Of a stretch of 64,000 bases of DNA, positions 56,172-63,694 are shown piece by piece (the first letter of the stretch is position 1; each line of letters opens with the position of its first letter). The stretch lies in contig CANREN010000004.1 in the NCBI GenBank assembly GCA_947629705.1, forward strand, positions 1-64,000, given 5' to 3'. Position numbers and translations under genes: made by a program. Source of the DNA: an uncultured Alistipes sp. Its GTDB lineage: Bacteria; Bacteroidota; Bacteroidia; Bacteroidales; Rikenellaceae. The notes below the pieces were generated by a model, which worked only from the letters and a program-made list of their open reading frames with translations, had not been told where the DNA came from and searched no databases.

Positions 56172-56592
56172 AAAAATCGAAGCCTTGTTGGCACGTTGGT
56201 ATGCCGGCGAGGCGACCGACGCCGAAGAGGCGAGCCTCCGCGAAAGGTTCGAAAACGACGGCTGCCCGCCCCAAGGGCTGAATCCCGCAAAAGACGACCG
56301 CGGCATCGACGCGCTGCTGTTCGCAGGTCTTCGGGCGTTGTCCGACGAACGGATGCCCGCGCCCCGTCCGGATCGCCGACCCCTCCTGCGCATCGTATGG
56401 AGGTCGGCCGCCGCTGCCGCCATGATCGCCCTCGGCATCCTGCTGGGGATGCAGCTCCGCACGCCCTATTGTTATATCGACGGCGTGGCCGTCTACGACA
56501 AGGAGACGGCCCTCGCCGCCACCGATTGTCTGAACACGCTCTCGGTCCTCGAACTGCCCGACCGGATATTGGATCAACTATTGGAAAACTGA
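56158..56592 (+). CDS. Putative anti-sigma factor (membrane-anchored)
   Basis: A 144-residue protein with a charged cytoplasmic N-terminal domain (MERNEKIEALLARWYAGEAT, then DAEEASLRERF), one transmembrane helix (AAAAAMIALGILLGMQL, near residues 88-104) and a short periplasmic tail. The RWYAGEATDAEEASL pattern recalls the N-terminal helices of Bacteroidota anti-sigma factors. There is no zinc-finger HxxxCxxC. Overlap with the sigma gene supports a sigma/anti-sigma pair. Function is inferred from layout, not from a strong family match. Confidence 0.65.
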   Translation: MERNEKIEALLARWYAGEATDAEEASLRERFENDGCPPQGLNPAKDDRGIDALLFAGLRALSDERMPAPRPDRRPLLRIVWRSAAAAAMIALGILLGMQLRTPYCYIDGVAVYDKETALAATDCLNTLSVLELPDRILDQLLEN

Positions 56593-56609
56593 ACAAAAAT
56601 CGAAATCGA

Positions 56610-57512
56610 ATGAAAAGACTTGTTTCTTATTCCCTGGCCTTTGCGGCGGCCGTTCTATTCAGCGTCGCCGCCCGCGCCCAACTTTCCAGCGGCACACCCG
56701 ACCATGCCGAACGGCCCGCCGCGGCTCCCGACAAAAAAGCGGCCGACGCCCCGCGCCGAATCGACCTGTCGGACAACGAGATCGTGCAGCTGCACGAAGC
56801 GGATGGAAAGGACGGCATATTATTGAAAGTCGGTGGATTCGACCTTAATTTTGATCGTTCCTACGAATCGGAAGTGCGTTCCGCACTGAAAAAACGCCGC
56901 GTTGCCCTGACCTTTGCCGGCGATATCGAACTCGGATTCACTGCGCTCACGGGCGTAACCTACGACCAGCCCCACGAGACCCTGCCCGATTTTCTCGACC
57001 AGACGATCGGCAACTCGTTCCACTTCGGATTCACGCCCATCGGCATCACGATGCGCCTCGACCGGAAAAGCCGCTCCCACCTGCAATTAGGCATGAGCTA
57101 CTCCGTCGACAACCTTCGGTTGACGAATCCGGCCCTGACGGTGCGGAACGACGGGCAACTGCTCGTACCGATCGCACGCGACGAACCGGCCAAAAAATCG
57201 AAACTCCGCTACACGAATCTCGGGTTCGTCTTACGCTACGACTGGACACCGATCCGCAAATTCCATATCGGTCTGTCAACCCACTATGATTTTCTGATGC
57301 ACGGCTGCGCCATCACCAAAAGCCCCAAGGAGAAAACCGCGCTGTCGGGGTTCACGCCGTTCCGTTTCGGAATCGGGGCCTCGGTCCATTACCGAATCAT
57401 CGGCTTCTTCGTGCGATACACGCCGACCTCGCTTTTCGAGTCGTCGTCCGGCCTGCGAGCGAAGACCCTCTCCTTTGGCGTTACGCTCAATTTTAATAAC
57501 CGGATGTTTTAG
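56610..57512 (+). CDS. Outer membrane beta-barrel protein
   Basis: A 300-residue exported protein with a signal peptide (MKRLVSYSLAFAAAVLFSVA, cleaved near ARA-Q). After a short Pro/Ala-rich linker come alternating beta-strand patterns (VALTFAGDIELGFTALTG, GFTPIGITMRLDRKSRSHLQLGMSY, LGFVLRYDWTPIRKFHIGLSTHYDF) ending with an aromatic C-terminal residue (LNFNNRMF), as in porin-like outer membrane proteins. The ATG at 56610 is 18 bp after the anti-sigma gene; a longer frame upstream is only a shadow of that gene. Specific function unknown; position suggests it is a target of, or input to, the sigma/anti-sigma pair. Confidence 0.8.
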   Translation: MKRLVSYSLAFAAAVLFSVAARAQLSSGTPDHAERPAAAPDKKAADAPRRIDLSDNEIVQLHEADGKDGILLKVGGFDLNFDRSYESEVRSALKKRRVALTFAGDIELGFTALTGVTYDQPHETLPDFLDQTIGNSFHFGFTPIGITMRLDRKSRSHLQLGMSYSVDNLRLTNPALTVRNDGQLLVPIARDEPAKKSKLRYTNLGFVLRYDWTPIRKFHIGLSTHYDFLMHGCAITKSPKEKTALSGFTPFRFGIGASVHYRIIGFFVRYTPTSLFESSSGLRAKTLSFGVTLNFNNRMF

Positions 57513-57561
57513 AAACAGTCCCTGCAAAGGGAAGCACGACGAATAAAACGACGAAATTACG

Positions 57562-58035
57562 ATGAAACGTTTGATTATCATAGGATTGTTCATGTTGCTG
57601 CCAATGCTGTCGAGGGGGCAAAGCTCGGACATGGAGGCGCTTTTCGACCACTACGGCGCAGCCGAAGGCGTTACGACCGTCGCATTCGAGCGCAAAATGA
57701 TGCACATGATGAGCATGCAGGCGGCACAACGGGGCGACGAGGAGCTGGCCCGACTGCTCGACGAAATCGTCTTCATCCGCGTGTTGACGACGAGCGACCA
57801 GATCGGTTTGGCCGTCCATGCCGAACGGATCGTCAAGGCGAGCAAACATTTCGAGCGGCTCACCTCGACCAGCGCAGACGGCCGAACCACACAGGTCTAT
57901 TTGAACGAAACGAAACTGAGCCCAAACAAAGAGCTGGTTGTGATTACGCGCAGCAAGGATGAAACGGCGGTCGTGCATATCTTCGGGTCGTTCGACCTGC
58001 ACGAAGTAGGCCGCATCGCCTCCATCCGGCCTTGA
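57562..58035 (+). CDS. DUF4252 domain protein
   Basis: A 157-residue secreted protein with a signal peptide (MKRLIIIGLFMLLPMLSRGQ). The mature part (MEALFDHYGAAEGVTTVAFE, then the RIVKASKHFERLTSTSADGR segment and ELVVITRSKDETAVVHIFGS) matches the DUF4252 family, often encoded in Bacteroidota next to an ECF sigma factor and its anti-sigma factor. Last gene of the four-gene cluster, with a terminator at 58069-58102. Function unknown. Confidence 0.82.
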   Translation: MKRLIIIGLFMLLPMLSRGQSSDMEALFDHYGAAEGVTTVAFERKMMHMMSMQAAQRGDEELARLLDEIVFIRVLTTSDQIGLAVHAERIVKASKHFERLTSTSADGRTTQVYLNETKLSPNKELVVITRSKDETAVVHIFGSFDLHEVGRIASIRP

Positions 58036-58068
58036 CAAGGGGCCTTCCGAATGCGACCAATCAAAAAT

Positions 58069-58104
58069 CTCCCGCACCTTATATAAAAAAGGTGCGGGAG
58101 TTTT
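58069..58104 (+). terminator. Terminator after the sigma/DUF4252 cluster
   Basis: Stem CTCCCGCACCTT/AAGGTGCGGGAG with an 8-base loop, followed by TTTT. Confidence 0.85.
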
Positions 58105-58129
58105 ATTAACTGGTACGGATCACACCGTT
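58102..58129 (+). repeat. TTATTAACYGGTRCGGA repeat after a terminator
   Basis: TTATTAACTGGTACGGATCA then CACCGTTT. Identical over its first 20 bases to the copy at 59017-59036. Confidence 0.75.
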
Positions 58130-58175
58130 TTTGGGGAAAGCGGTCGGCAACAGGAGGCCCTTTTATAAGGGCCGC

Positions 58176-58299
58176 GGGCTCCGACAGAAGCCCCCGCCAA
58201 GGCGGGGGTTTGGGGGTGGGTCAAGCCTGCATACGCGGCTTCGCCGCGAGAACACGACCGACGGCAATGTAAAAACATTCTGCCGACTTGATTCGGTGC
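58176..58299 (+). repeat. Dispersed ~120-bp intergenic repeat, copy E
   Basis: GGGCTCCGACAGAAGCCCCC, hairpin GCCCCCGCCAAGGCGGGGG, GGGGTGGGTCAAGCCTGCAT, hairpin CGCGGCTTCGCCGCG, then ACGACCGACGGCAATG and CCGACTTGATTCGGTGCG. Ends 14 bases before the efp stop codon, so it lies in the efp 3' region. Confidence 0.85.
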
Positions 58300-58313
58300 G
58301 TATATAGTAAAAC

Positions 58314-58901
58314 CTACTTGATTCGCTCGTAGTATTCGCGCGTGCGGGTGTCGACGCGGATTTTGTCGCCCGTGTTGATGAACAGCGGTACGCGAATCGT
58401 CGCGCCGTCCTTGGCCGTCGCCGAATTGACCGTAGCGGGTTTCAGCGAGTTGGTCGATGCCGTATCGCCCTTGATGCCCGGCTCGGTGTAGATCACCTCC
58501 ATGTCGACGATCGGCGGAAGTTCGGCCGACAGAACGGTCTCCTTCTCGGTGTGGAACATCACCTCGACCACCTGACCGTCGGTAATGAGGTCGTAGTTGT
58601 TGATGAGGTTCTTGTCGATGTTGATCTCCTCGAAAGTCTCCGTGTGCATGAAGTGCGCACCGAGGTCATCCTCGTAGGTGAACTGATAGGGGCGGCGTTC
58701 AACGCGCACCTGTTCGATCTTCTGACTCACCGACGAGAAAGTGTTTTCGAGAACGCGGCCGTTTTCGAGGTTCTTCAGCTTCGAACGGACGAATGCGGGG
58801 CCTTTGCCCGGTTTGCAGTGCTGGAAGTCGACGACCAGAAAAGTCTTGCCGTCCATTTCGATGCACATGCCGATTTTGATGTCAGCAGCAGTAATAGTCA
58901 T
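58314..58901 (-). CDS. efp: Translation elongation factor P
   Basis: Relieves ribosome stalling at consecutive prolines. The 195-residue protein has the three-domain EF-P layout: KOW-like N-terminal domain with the tip sequence CKPGKGPAFVR (the residue normally modified is K33), the central OB fold (VEVMFHTEKETVLSAELPPIVDMEVI) and the C-terminal OB fold with the signature ATVNSATAKDGATIRVPLFINTGDKIRVDTR. Length is normal. Monocistronic, with a consensus promoter at 58927-58956. Confidence 0.96.
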   Translation of the reverse strand: MTITAADIKIGMCIEMDGKTFLVVDFQHCKPGKGPAFVRSKLKNLENGRVLENTFSSVSQKIEQVRVERRPYQFTYEDDLGAHFMHTETFEEINIDKNLINNYDLITDGQVVEVMFHTEKETVLSAELPPIVDMEVIYTEPGIKGDTASTNSLKPATVNSATAKDGATIRVPLFINTGDKIRVDTRTREYYERIK

Positions 58902-58926
58902 AAGTTTATGGTTTGTGTTTTGGCGT

Positions 58927-58956
58927 CAAAGATACGAATAAGCGAGGGCAAAACAA
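58927..58956 (-). promoter_or_regulatory. Promoter of efp
   Basis: Minus-strand TATCTTTG (58927-58934) with TTTG 19 bases further upstream. A second TATCTTTG lies at 59000-59007 on the same strand, so a tandem promoter is possible. Confidence 0.65.
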
Positions 58957-59016
58957 AACTTGTTTTCGTTTTGCCGAGCGGGAATATCTTCGGCGGAGCC
59001 AAAGATACGAAAAAAT

Positions 59017-59122
59017 TTATTAACTGGTACGGATCAGTCCGTTTTCGGGAGGGGCCGGCAGCGAAGATGACGATCTCGTAATAAACCTCAATCGCATAGG
59101 AAACCCCGTTCGAACGGGGCGG
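59017..59122 (-). repeat. GTTTGAAC-type hairpin repeat (inverted) joined to a TTATTAACYGGTRCGGA motif
   Basis: On the minus strand: CCCCGTTCGAACGGGG, TTTCCTATGCGATTGAG, TTTATTACGAGATCGTCATC, TTCGCTGCCGG, CGAAAACGGACTGATCC, GTACCAGTTAATAAA. The first part matches the second unit near 6790-6855 in order and wording; the last part is the reverse complement of the motif at 58102. This copy links two of the repeat families. Confidence 0.7.
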
Positions 59123-59173
59123 CCCGTGCGACGCAAAGCGCCGCCGGTCATTTTGAATGCCGAAAGAACCCGA

Positions 59174-59836
59174 TTACCACACGATCGGCTCCTTGCCGAC
59201 GCTTTTCAGATAATCGTTGGCCTGCGAGAAGTGGCGGCATCCGGAAAATCCGCGGTAGGCCGAGAGCGGCGAGGGGTGAACGGCTTTCAGAATGCAGTTG
59301 CGACGCGGATCGGCGATGGCGCCCTTGCGCTGGGCATACGCGCCCCACAACATGTAGACGATGCCCTCTTTCCGTTCGGCGATGGCCCGCACGACGGCAT
59401 CGGTGAAGGTCTCCCAGCCGTGTCCGGCGTGCGAAGCGGCCTCGTGGGCCCGCACGGTCAACACGGCGTTCAGCAGCAGCACGCCCTGCTCGGCCCATCG
59501 GTCGAGGTTGCCCGTCGAGGGGATCGGCGTACCGGTATCGTCGTGCACCTCCTGGAAGATATTTTGCAGCGAGGGCGGAAAGGGCACTCCGTCGCCGACC
59601 GAGAAGCAGAGGCCGTTGGCCTGCCCGGGGCCGTGATAGGGGTCTTGTCCGATGATGACGACCTTCAATGCGTCGAACGGACACTTGTCGAAAGCCCGGA
59701 AGATGTTGCTGCCGCGCGGATAGATCCGCCGCGTGGCATACTCCTCACGGACGAAACGCACGAGCGTCTCGAAATAGGGCTTTTCGAACTCCGGAGCCAG
59801 CAACTCCTTCCAATCTTCGGCAATTTTTACTTCCAT
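59174..59836 (-). CDS. ung: Uracil-DNA glycosylase
   Basis: Family 1 UDG, removing uracil from DNA in base excision repair. The 220-residue protein carries the water-activating motif VVIIGQDPYHGPGQANGLCFSV (catalytic Asp near residue 65), LLLNAVLTVR, and the leucine-loop HPSPLSAYRGFSGCRHFS. Length is normal. ATG 59836 is used because a -7 box lies only 24 bases upstream; the longer frame would run through the promoter. Confidence 0.97.
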   Translation of the reverse strand: MEVKIAEDWKELLAPEFEKPYFETLVRFVREEYATRRIYPRGSNIFRAFDKCPFDALKVVIIGQDPYHGPGQANGLCFSVGDGVPFPPSLQNIFQEVHDDTGTPIPSTGNLDRWAEQGVLLLNAVLTVRAHEAASHAGHGWETFTDAVVRAIAERKEGIVYMLWGAYAQRKGAIADPRRNCILKAVHPSPLSAYRGFSGCRHFSQANDYLKSVGKEPIVW

Positions 59837-59859
59837 TCTCTTATTAAGCGGTACGGGTA

Positions 59860-59867
59860 CAAATGTA
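59860..59867 (-). promoter_or_regulatory. -7 box of ung
   Basis: Minus-strand TACATTTG fits TAnnTTTG; the leader would be only about 17 bases. Confidence 0.55.
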
Positions 59868-59969
59868 CGAAGAAATTTTGCATATCGTCCTGCCGATCCA
59901 TCGTGAATCGCCGAAAACGACACAGGTACTGCACCGGATCGACGAAAAAATCGGAGCGAGGGCACCAAG

Positions 59970-61277
59970 CTAACCGATCAAATCGAGCAGCCGCACATTC
60001 TCCTGCGAACTGCGGGCCCCCTCTTTCAGCCGCTCCAATTCGCCATCGACCCGCGCCAGATCGGGCGTCGCCGCGAAATCGAAGCGCATCTGTCCGCAAC
60101 GCTCCACCGCCTCTAAAATGCCGTAGACGGTCAGCTTCGAAATCTCATGCGCCGGCATATAGGCCACCTCCCGTTCGTCGTCTCCGTCCCGCACGGCGAT
60201 CAACTGTCCGGCCTGCACCAACTGGAATAGCACATCGTTCACGATACGGGTCGGCAGTCCGAGCTGTTCGCGGATGGCGTCGGCCGGATAGGCTCCGCCC
60301 TTGCCCCGAAAATTCCGCACCACGAGCGCCATCGTCGCCAGCAGGATTTTCCGCCGCTGGTCGTAGCTGACCAGCAGCGATTCGCGCTCCTCGCCGAAGC
60401 GGGCGATGTTCTGGTAGGCGAACGACAGTTCGCCGCCGAACAGCAGGATCTGCCACGACGTCTGCAGCCAGATCAGCAGCAGCGGCAGCGCGACGAAACT
60501 GCCGTAAATGGCATTGTAGGAGGTCATCCACCGTTGCAGATAGACGTAGCCCCACTGAAACAGCAGGAAGAACGTTCCCGCGACGATGCCCGCCATCATC
60601 GCACTGCCGAGGCGCACCTTGGCATTGGGGATAATCAGGTAGAGCAGCGTGAACATTACCCAGAATACCAGCAGCGAAGCCGCCCGCATCAAAAGCGTAT
60701 GATACCACCGGCCGTCCATCCCGAACAGCTCCTGGGCGTAGCTGCCCACGGCATTGGCCACGATCCAGAGAATCGGCACGATCAGCACCACGGCGACGTA
60801 ATCGGTATATTGGCGGGCGATGCTGCGTTCGACCTTGACCTCCCAAATGTTGTTGAAGGCGTTTTCGATGGAGCTGAAGACCTTGATGACGGCCCAGAAA
60901 AGCATCAACAGCGCCACGGCCGCCACGATGCCGCCCTGTGTCCGGGCGAGTGCCCGTTCGGCGAATCCGACCACGTAGTCGATGATCTCGGGATTCTGCG
61001 GAAAGAGGCCGTAGAGGTTGTCGATCAGCCGGTCGGCCAATCCGAACCCCTTGACGATGGCGAACACCACGGCGATGATGGGCACCAGCGACATCAGCGT
61101 ATAATAGGTGAGGGCCGCCGACCGCACCATCGTGCCGTGCTCGACCAGTCCGCGGGCCGTATAGAACCACAGCCGGTACTGACGCACCAACCAGCGGGCC
61201 ACCGGATTATGCCACTCGTGCAGGTCGAGTTTGAAAATCGTGTCGGTGAAGTAGACCCATAATTTTTTCAGCTCCAT
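59970..61277 (-). CDS. YihY/BrkB family membrane protein
   Basis: A 435-residue protein with six predicted transmembrane helices between residues 45 and 280. Typical family segments are YYTLMSLVPIIAVVFAIVKGFGL, ALLMLFWAVIKVFSSIENAFNNIWEVK, and GTFFLLFQWGYVYLQRWMTSYNAIYGSFVALPLLLIWLQTSW. A cytoplasmic C-terminal winged-helix-like part (ADAIREQLGLPTRIVNDVLFQLVQAGQLI) follows. The family was once called ribonuclease BN in error; its function is unknown. It lies 90 bp downstream of the methyltransferase gene, possibly in the ROK-methyltransferase-YihY transcript. Confidence 0.9.
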   Translation of the reverse strand: MELKKLWVYFTDTIFKLDLHEWHNPVARWLVRQYRLWFYTARGLVEHGTMVRSAALTYYTLMSLVPIIAVVFAIVKGFGLADRLIDNLYGLFPQNPEIIDYVVGFAERALARTQGGIVAAVALLMLFWAVIKVFSSIENAFNNIWEVKVERSIARQYTDYVAVVLIVPILWIVANAVGSYAQELFGMDGRWYHTLLMRAASLLVFWVMFTLLYLIIPNAKVRLGSAMMAGIVAGTFFLLFQWGYVYLQRWMTSYNAIYGSFVALPLLLIWLQTSWQILLFGGELSFAYQNIARFGEERESLLVSYDQRRKILLATMALVVRNFRGKGGAYPADAIREQLGLPTRIVNDVLFQLVQAGQLIAVRDGDDEREVAYMPAHEISKLTVYGILEAVERCGQMRFDFAATPDLARVDGELERLKEGARSSQENVRLLDLIG

Positions 61278-61367
61278 AATTTTTATTCGCGATCGTATAA
61301 GATCCTATAAATCCGTGTGCCGGCGTTTTCCGGATCCGACCGGTCGGGGCCGCCCGCGATTCTCCGT

Positions 61368-62531
61368 TCAGCCGCATTCGCCGCACTGGCCAATGAAGAA
61401 AACCCAATAGCCGTTGCCGATTCGGGTGAAAGCCAACCGCAGGTCATCGCCCGAACGCACGCCCAACCGACGCATCAACTCCTCCTGTCCGATCGGGAAG
61501 TCGCGTTTGAGAATTTCGACGCGGCGGCCTTTCAGTTCGCGTTTCAGCCGCCGCGGATCGAACGGTTCGATGCGTTCGACGGGCAGCAGCCGCACCAACG
61601 GGTCGTCGAACGGATCGGCCGCGAAGCCGAAGCCGTTCTCGCTCCAGCTGTCCGCCTTGCCCGCCATTCGCAGACGGGCCAACCGTGCCTTGCGCAAGGC
61701 GACATCGGGCAGTGCGAGCCAACGGCAGCGCGACGGTTCGAACCGTTCGGGCAAAACCGGCGGCAGGGTGCCGTAGGGTACCGCGAAACGGCCGCGGCCG
61801 ACCGCCTCGGCGGCGATTTCCGGTTCCGACCCGTCGACACAGACCACCACCTCCTTGCATTCGTCGCCGACCGAGAGCACCTCCACGCGGCACGGCCCGA
61901 AGCGGCGGAACGCTTCGTCGACGTCGAACAGCGGCGAATTTTTCACGCACAGCCGCGGCGCCGCTTCGCGCAATCGGGGCAGCAGCGCCACCACGTCGGG
62001 CGAACAATCCTCCATCCGCACCAACTTCCGTCCGTCGGCGCTGCGCCGGTCGGGGTCGACGTAAATCCAGTCGAAATGCAGCCCCTCGCGTTGCAGGAAC
62101 TCCTCGGCCGAGCTATTGACCACCTCGATATTCGCAACACCCAATCGGGAAAAATTCTCCGCCGCGACGGCTGCCAGCACGGGATCGCGTTCGAGGGCCG
62201 TTACGCGGCGGAACCGCCGGCTCAAGGCCCAGGCGTCGACGCCCAGTCCGCACGTAAGGTCGAGCACGCGATCGCCTTCGATGCGTTTGCAGCGTGCGCA
62301 CCCCTCGCTCGAAGCCTGTTCGAAAGCGCGGGGCGGCAGGATGCACCGGGCGGCGGCGAAGGTCGGCAGCTTATGCCGCGCCCGCTCCAAATACTTGACC
62401 TGCGTGGCGACCGAACGGGCATGAGGGATGCGGCTGTCGAGCGCCACCTCCAACGGATCGCACCCGCACGCCGCGTCGATCGCCTGCCGCACCTCCGGCA
62501 GCAGCAACGTATCGAACTCCTCCCGCTCCAA
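61368..62531 (-). CDS. SAM-dependent methyltransferase with THUMP-like C-terminus
   Basis: A 387-residue protein. Class I methyltransferase motifs lie in the middle: VLDLTCGLGVDAWAL (SAM motif I, near residue 90), VTALERDPVLAAVAAENF (motif II) and FDWIYVDPDRR (motif IV). The C-terminal 90 residues (RRVEILKRDFPIGQEELMRR, then LGVRSGDDLRLAFTRIGNG) resemble the THUMP-like domain found in a family of Bacteroidota methyltransferases. The target is probably RNA, but not known. Starts 9 bp after the ROK kinase gene. Confidence 0.87.
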   Translation of the reverse strand: MEREEFDTLLLPEVRQAIDAACGCDPLEVALDSRIPHARSVATQVKYLERARHKLPTFAAARCILPPRAFEQASSEGCARCKRIEGDRVLDLTCGLGVDAWALSRRFRRVTALERDPVLAAVAAENFSRLGVANIEVVNSSAEEFLQREGLHFDWIYVDPDRRSADGRKLVRMEDCSPDVVALLPRLREAAPRLCVKNSPLFDVDEAFRRFGPCRVEVLSVGDECKEVVVCVDGSEPEIAAEAVGRGRFAVPYGTLPPVLPERFEPSRCRWLALPDVALRKARLARLRMAGKADSWSENGFGFAADPFDDPLVRLLPVERIEPFDPRRLKRELKGRRVEILKRDFPIGQEELMRRLGVRSGDDLRLAFTRIGNGYWVFFIGQCGECG

Positions 62532-62540
62532 TGTTCGGAT

Positions 62541-63545
62541 TCAGATGCCGGCCGACTGCCAAATCAGCGCCGAAGCGCCGAGAATCGCCACATTCTTGCC
62601 CTGGATGCCGCTCGGCAGCAGTTTTACCTTGTTCTTGAACACGAAGAGCATGTTCTCCTCCATGTATCGCTGCGTCGGTTCGAAGAGGAGCCTGCCCGCC
62701 TTCGACAGACCGCCGAAGAGGAAAATCGCCTCGGGCGACGTGATCGTAACCGCGTTGGCCAAGGCGCGGCCCAGCATCTCGCCCGTATAACGGAACGTCT
62801 CCTTGGCGATGGGATCGCCCTGCTCGGCAGCGGCCGAAATCATCGACGCGTCGAAATCGGCGAAAGGAATGTCGCGCAGCTTGCTGGGAGCCGTCATGGT
62901 CGCCATCAGTTCGAAGGCCGTGCGCTTGATGCCCGTGGCCGAAACATAGGCCTCGAGACACCCGCGCCGTCCGCAGCCGCATTCGCGGCCGTTCCGCTCC
63001 ACGCAGACATGGCCGAATTCGCCCGCGAAACCGTCGTGGCCGTAGATCATCTCGCCGTTGGCCACGAATCCCGATCCGAGCCCCGTACCGAGCGTGATCA
63101 TGATGAAGTCGCGCATCCCCTTGGCATTGCCGAAGATCATTTCGCCGAGCGTCGCGGCATTGGCGTCGTTCGTAATGAGCACCTTCACCCCGTCGAAGTG
63201 TTTCGCAATGTCGTCGGCCAGACGGAACAGCCGACGGGTTCCGCTGCATGCGACCTCCCCTTCGTGCGATTTCCACAGATTGGGCGGGGTATCGATCGTC
63301 CCGTTGTGATAATTGGCGTTGGGAGCGCCGATGCCGATGCCGACTAATTCGTAGTCGAACGACAGGCTGTCGGCCAGCGTCTTCATCGACCGGCACAAAT
63401 CCTCCACATAAGCGGGATAATCCTCCACATAGGGATACTTTTTGGTCGAGATGACCGATTCGGCGTACAGGTCGCCGTTGTCGTCCACGAGGCCGAAGGC
63501 CGTGTTGATGCCGCCGATGTCGACGCCGAGCGCGAGCTTTTTCAT
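62541..63545 (-). CDS. ROK family sugar kinase (glucokinase-like)
   Basis: A 334-residue ROK protein, probably phosphorylating glucose or a related hexose. It has the phosphate-binding LGVDIGGINTAFGLVD, the catalytic aspartate in ITNDANAATLGE, LGTGLGSGFVANG, and the ROK zinc site GHVC...CGCGRRGCLEAY. Residue 13 is Ile in DIGGINT where most have Thr. No DNA-binding N-terminal domain is present, so it is a kinase rather than a NagC-type repressor. A second in-frame ATG at 63557 would add four residues. Confidence 0.9.
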   Translation of the reverse strand: MKKLALGVDIGGINTAFGLVDDNGDLYAESVISTKKYPYVEDYPAYVEDLCRSMKTLADSLSFDYELVGIGIGAPNANYHNGTIDTPPNLWKSHEGEVACSGTRRLFRLADDIAKHFDGVKVLITNDANAATLGEMIFGNAKGMRDFIMITLGTGLGSGFVANGEMIYGHDGFAGEFGHVCVERNGRECGCGRRGCLEAYVSATGIKRTAFELMATMTAPSKLRDIPFADFDASMISAAAEQGDPIAKETFRYTGEMLGRALANAVTITSPEAIFLFGGLSKAGRLLFEPTQRYMEENMLFVFKNKVKLLPSGIQGKNVAILGASALIWQSAGI

Positions 63546-63613
63546 CCTTTTATTCATTAGGTGGTTAATTCTTACGCGGGTTGTCGGATCGCCGCATAAG
63601 GACATATTCTTGC

Positions 63614-63621
63614 CAAAGTTA
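63614..63621 (-). promoter_or_regulatory. -7 box of the ROK kinase gene
   Basis: Minus-strand TAACTTTG fits TAnnTTTG; divergent from the polyprenyl synthetase box at 63653-63660. Confidence 0.55.
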
Positions 63622-63652
63622 ATAAAAATTCGGCTATACCGAAATTTTTTTC

Positions 63653-63660
63653 TATTTTTG
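63653..63660 (+). promoter_or_regulatory. -7 box of the polyprenyl synthetase gene
   Basis: TATTTTTG fits the consensus, 35 bases before the start codon. Confidence 0.55.
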
Positions 63661-63694
63661 AGGGCGATTAGGCATTCTATAACCCATTCCCGCC

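Noticed and set aside
55483..56281. Plus-strand frames of 140 and 246 codons across the tandem repeats and into the sigma gene
   Set aside because: They encode repeat-derived low complexity; the sigma and anti-sigma frames are better supported.
59970..61277. Annotating the YihY protein as ribonuclease BN
   Set aside because: That old name came from a mapping error; the protein is a polytopic membrane protein without nuclease motifs.
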